Part shown: positions 62,392 through 64,000 of the stretch, one piece after another
How the letters are laid out: each line of letters starts with the position of its first letter
Position numbering within the stretch: the first letter of the stretch is position 1
Assembly: GCA_001305115.1 (NCBI GenBank)
Contig: BCAA01000001.1
Span: 1-64,000 of the forward strand
Source of the DNA: Clostridia bacterium UC5.1-1E11
GTDB lineage: Bacteria > Bacillota > Clostridia > Oscillospirales > Acutalibacteraceae
Direction of reading: 5' to 3'
Length of the DNA stretch: 64,000 nucleotides
The notes under the pieces: generated by a model
Database searches by the model: none
The model's input: only the letters and a program-made list of their open reading frames with translations
What the model was told of the DNA's origin: nothing
Program-made: the position numbers and the translations under genes

Positions 62392-64000
62392 ATGCGAAAA
62401 CTCGCACGCTTCCTGAAGAAATACCGGCTTCAAGTAATTTTGGGGCCGGTCTTCAAATTGACGGAAGCCATCTTTGAATTGATCGTACCGATCGTCACTG
62501 CACAGATTATCGACAACGGCGTCCGTACAGGGGACGTGAACTACGTTTGGCGCATGGGAGGCGTCATGCTGCTGTTAGGGGTTGTCGGTCTGTGTTGCGC
62601 GCTGGTCTGCCAAAAAATGGCCTCCATCGCCTCCCAGGGTTTCGGCACGGTCCTGCGCAATGAAATGTACCGCCACATCAATACATTCTCCCACAAAGAG
62701 ATCGATCGCTTCGGCACCCCTTCGTTGATTACACGCATCACCAACGATGTCAACCAGCTGCAATACGCAGTCGCCATGCTCATCCGCCTGGTGATTCGTG
62801 CGCCATTTCTGGCCATTGGCGCCATTGTAATGGCCATGTTGTTGGATTTTCCACTCGCTATTATCTTTTTAGTGGCGACCCCGCTGATCGGGTTGGTGCT
62901 CTATCTGGTGATGAGCCGTTCGGTCCCATATTTCCGGGTCATGCAGAAAAAACTCGACCGTATCTCACTGATCTCCCGTGAGGGGCTGAGCGGGGCGCGC
63001 GTAATCCGCGCTTTTTCCAAACAGGAGCACGAAGAATCTCGATTCCGCGCGGCTGCAAACGACCAGACAGATACCGCCATCCGGGTAGGAAAGCTCTCTG
63101 CATTGCTCAATCCACTCACATATCTGATTATGAACTTTGCTGTGATTGCCATTGTCTGGTTTGGGGGCATGCGCGTGACCTCCGGAGGGATGACCCAAGG
63201 AGAAGTAATCGCCTTTGTCAATTACATGTCGCAAACCCTGCTCGCCTTGATCGTGGTGGCCAACCTGGTGGTGACTTTTACCAAAGCAGCTGCTTCTGCG
63301 GGGCGTGTCAATGAGGTGTTAGAGACAGAAACCTCCGTTCCCGAAACAGCCAAATCAGCTGTTCTAACCAAGGAGGGCGCCCCAAAGATTACATTTTCTC
63401 ACGCAAGCTTCTCCTACAGCGGCGATGGCGGAACAGATGGCGAAAAATTCGCCGTAAAGGATTTGAACTTTACGGTTAAGGCCGGAGAAACCCTGGGAAT
63501 TATCGGTGGTACTGGTTCTGGCAAATCGACACTGGTCAGCTTAATTCCCCGTTTTTACGATGTTACAGAGGGTTCCGTCTATATAGAGGGGATCGATGTA
63601 AAGGAATATCCCTTTTCACAACTGCGAAGTAAGATCGGAATGGTTCCACAGTTAGCAGAGCTCTTTTCCGGTACCATCGCCAGCAATTTGCGCTGGGGTA
63701 ACGCACAGGCCACCGAGCAGGATCTAGAAGATGCCCTGCGTATTGCCCAGGCAAAGGAATTTGTGGACCGCCTTCCGCAGGGCCTAGACAGCCCTGTCAG
63801 TCAAGGAGGTAAAAACTTCTCCGGCGGGCAGAAGCAACGCCTCACCATCGCCCGCGCCCTTGCTGGAAGGCCTGAGATTCTCATTTTGGATGACAGCGCC
63901 AGTGCATTGGATTTTGCAACAGACGCCGCTTTGCGCCGGGCACTCAAAGATGAAACACGGGGGATGACCGTCCTAATGGTCTCACAGCGTGTGAGCACCG
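62392..64000 (+). CDS. Heterodimeric-type ABC exporter subunit (partial, runs off right edge)
   Basis: The first 536 residues of an exporter with fused membrane and ATPase domains. ATG 62392 has AAAGGA about nine bases upstream. The membrane domain starts RKLARFLKKYRLQVILGPVF and includes the coupling region FGTPSLITRITNDVNQLQYA. The ATPase domain has Walker A GIIGGTGSGKSTLVSLIPRF, Q-loop IGMVPQLAELFSGTI, signature NFSGGQKQRLTIARALAGRP and Walker B ILILDDSASALDFATDAALR. The catalytic Glu after Walker B is replaced by Asp (LDD-S), as in the degenerate-site partner of LmrCD/BmrCD-type pairs, so a partner gene is expected just beyond the window. Confidence 0.9.
   Translation, partial: MRKLARFLKKYRLQVILGPVFKLTEAIFELIVPIVTAQIIDNGVRTGDVNYVWRMGGVMLLLGVVGLCCALVCQKMASIASQGFGTVLRNEMYRHINTFSHKEIDRFGTPSLITRITNDVNQLQYAVAMLIRLVIRAPFLAIGAIVMAMLLDFPLAIIFLVATPLIGLVLYLVMSRSVPYFRVMQKKLDRISLISREGLSGARVIRAFSKQEHEESRFRAAANDQTDTAIRVGKLSALLNPLTYLIMNFAVIAIVWFGGMRVTSGGMTQGEVIAFVNYMSQTLLALIVVANLVVTFTKAAASAGRVNEVLETETSVPETAKSAVLTKEGAPKITFSHASFSYSGDGGTDGEKFAVKDLNFTVKAGETLGIIGGTGSGKSTLVSLIPRFYDVTEGSVYIEGIDVKEYPFSQLRSKIGMVPQLAELFSGTIASNLRWGNAQATEQDLEDALRIAQAKEFVDRLPQGLDSPVSQGGKNFSGGQKQRLTIARALAGRPEILILDDSASALDFATDAALRRALKDETRGMTVLMVSQRVST

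Noticed and set aside
1-64000. CRISPR arrays, tRNA or rRNA genes
   Set aside because: No regularly spaced repeats and no cloverleaf or rRNA sequences were seen; the only RNA gene found is tmRNA.

Overview
The window looks like chromosomal DNA of an anaerobic, high-GC Clostridia member, probably Oscillospirales/Ruminococcaceae-like. The reasons are Firmicutes-type Shine-Dalgarno sites (AGGAGG), a pyruvate formate-lyase pair, DUF6514 and DUF6061 family genes, a smpB-ssrA pair and several clostridial mobile-element genes. No 16S rRNA or other species marker is present, so the taxon is inferred. The host background is clearly GC-rich, while an island at about 26.5-43.6 kb and a tail-fibre patch at about 6.8-8.2 kb are visibly AT-richer.

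Layout. (1) 0.1-11.8 kb: late genes of a siphovirus-like prophage (tape measure, distal tail protein, Gp37/Tal-like protein, tail fibre, sugar-binding proteins, holin-like protein, Ig-like and small tail-end proteins), then a decayed stretch and a leftward XRE regulator plus DUF6514 gene at 12.5-12.9 kb. (2) 13.4-18.4 kb: a leftward operon of response regulator, histidine kinase, ABC ATPase and a large FtsX-type permease. (3) 19.1-22.2 kb: pflB-pflA. (4) 22.4-24.3 kb: a MarR regulator with a multi-site operator and a MATE exporter. (5) 24.8-27 kb: fragments of a second tail module and of a conjugative-element gene.

(6) 27.3-43.6 kb: a mobile defence island. It holds a DUF262/DUF1524 GmrSD-like protein, a large serine recombinase with an XRE regulator, a Kiwa system (KwaA-KwaB), a complete type I restriction-modification operon (HsdR, HsdS, HsdM), another XRE regulator, a Cys-rich mobile-element protein, a RepA N-terminal remnant and transfer-origin-like stem-loop blocks. 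A 79-bp direct repeat (74/79 identical) bounds 29.4-43.6 kb. Its right copy ends exactly at the 3' end of the tmRNA gene, so a 14.1-kb element inserted at ssrA is a good working model.

(7) 43.6-64 kb: ssrA-smpB, a Vat-like acetyltransferase, an ECF transporter S component with a structured leader, a TetR-MATE pair with two matching operators, a MacAB-like exporter operon followed by its probable two-component system, DUF6061, XRE and SLOG genes, an ABC-2 transporter whose permease is fused to an M1-type metallopeptidase domain, a secreted protein, and the start of a heterodimeric-type ABC exporter that runs off the right edge.

A striking property of the whole window is the number of one-base frameshifts, mostly at A/T runs, in genes that are otherwise intact: pflB, pflA, both histidine kinases, TetR, the MacA-like protein, kwaB, hsdS, the Vat-like gene and others. 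Most are deletions and a few are insertions. This pattern fits uncorrected sequencing error better than true gene decay, so I give repaired gene extents and mark the likely site in each case.
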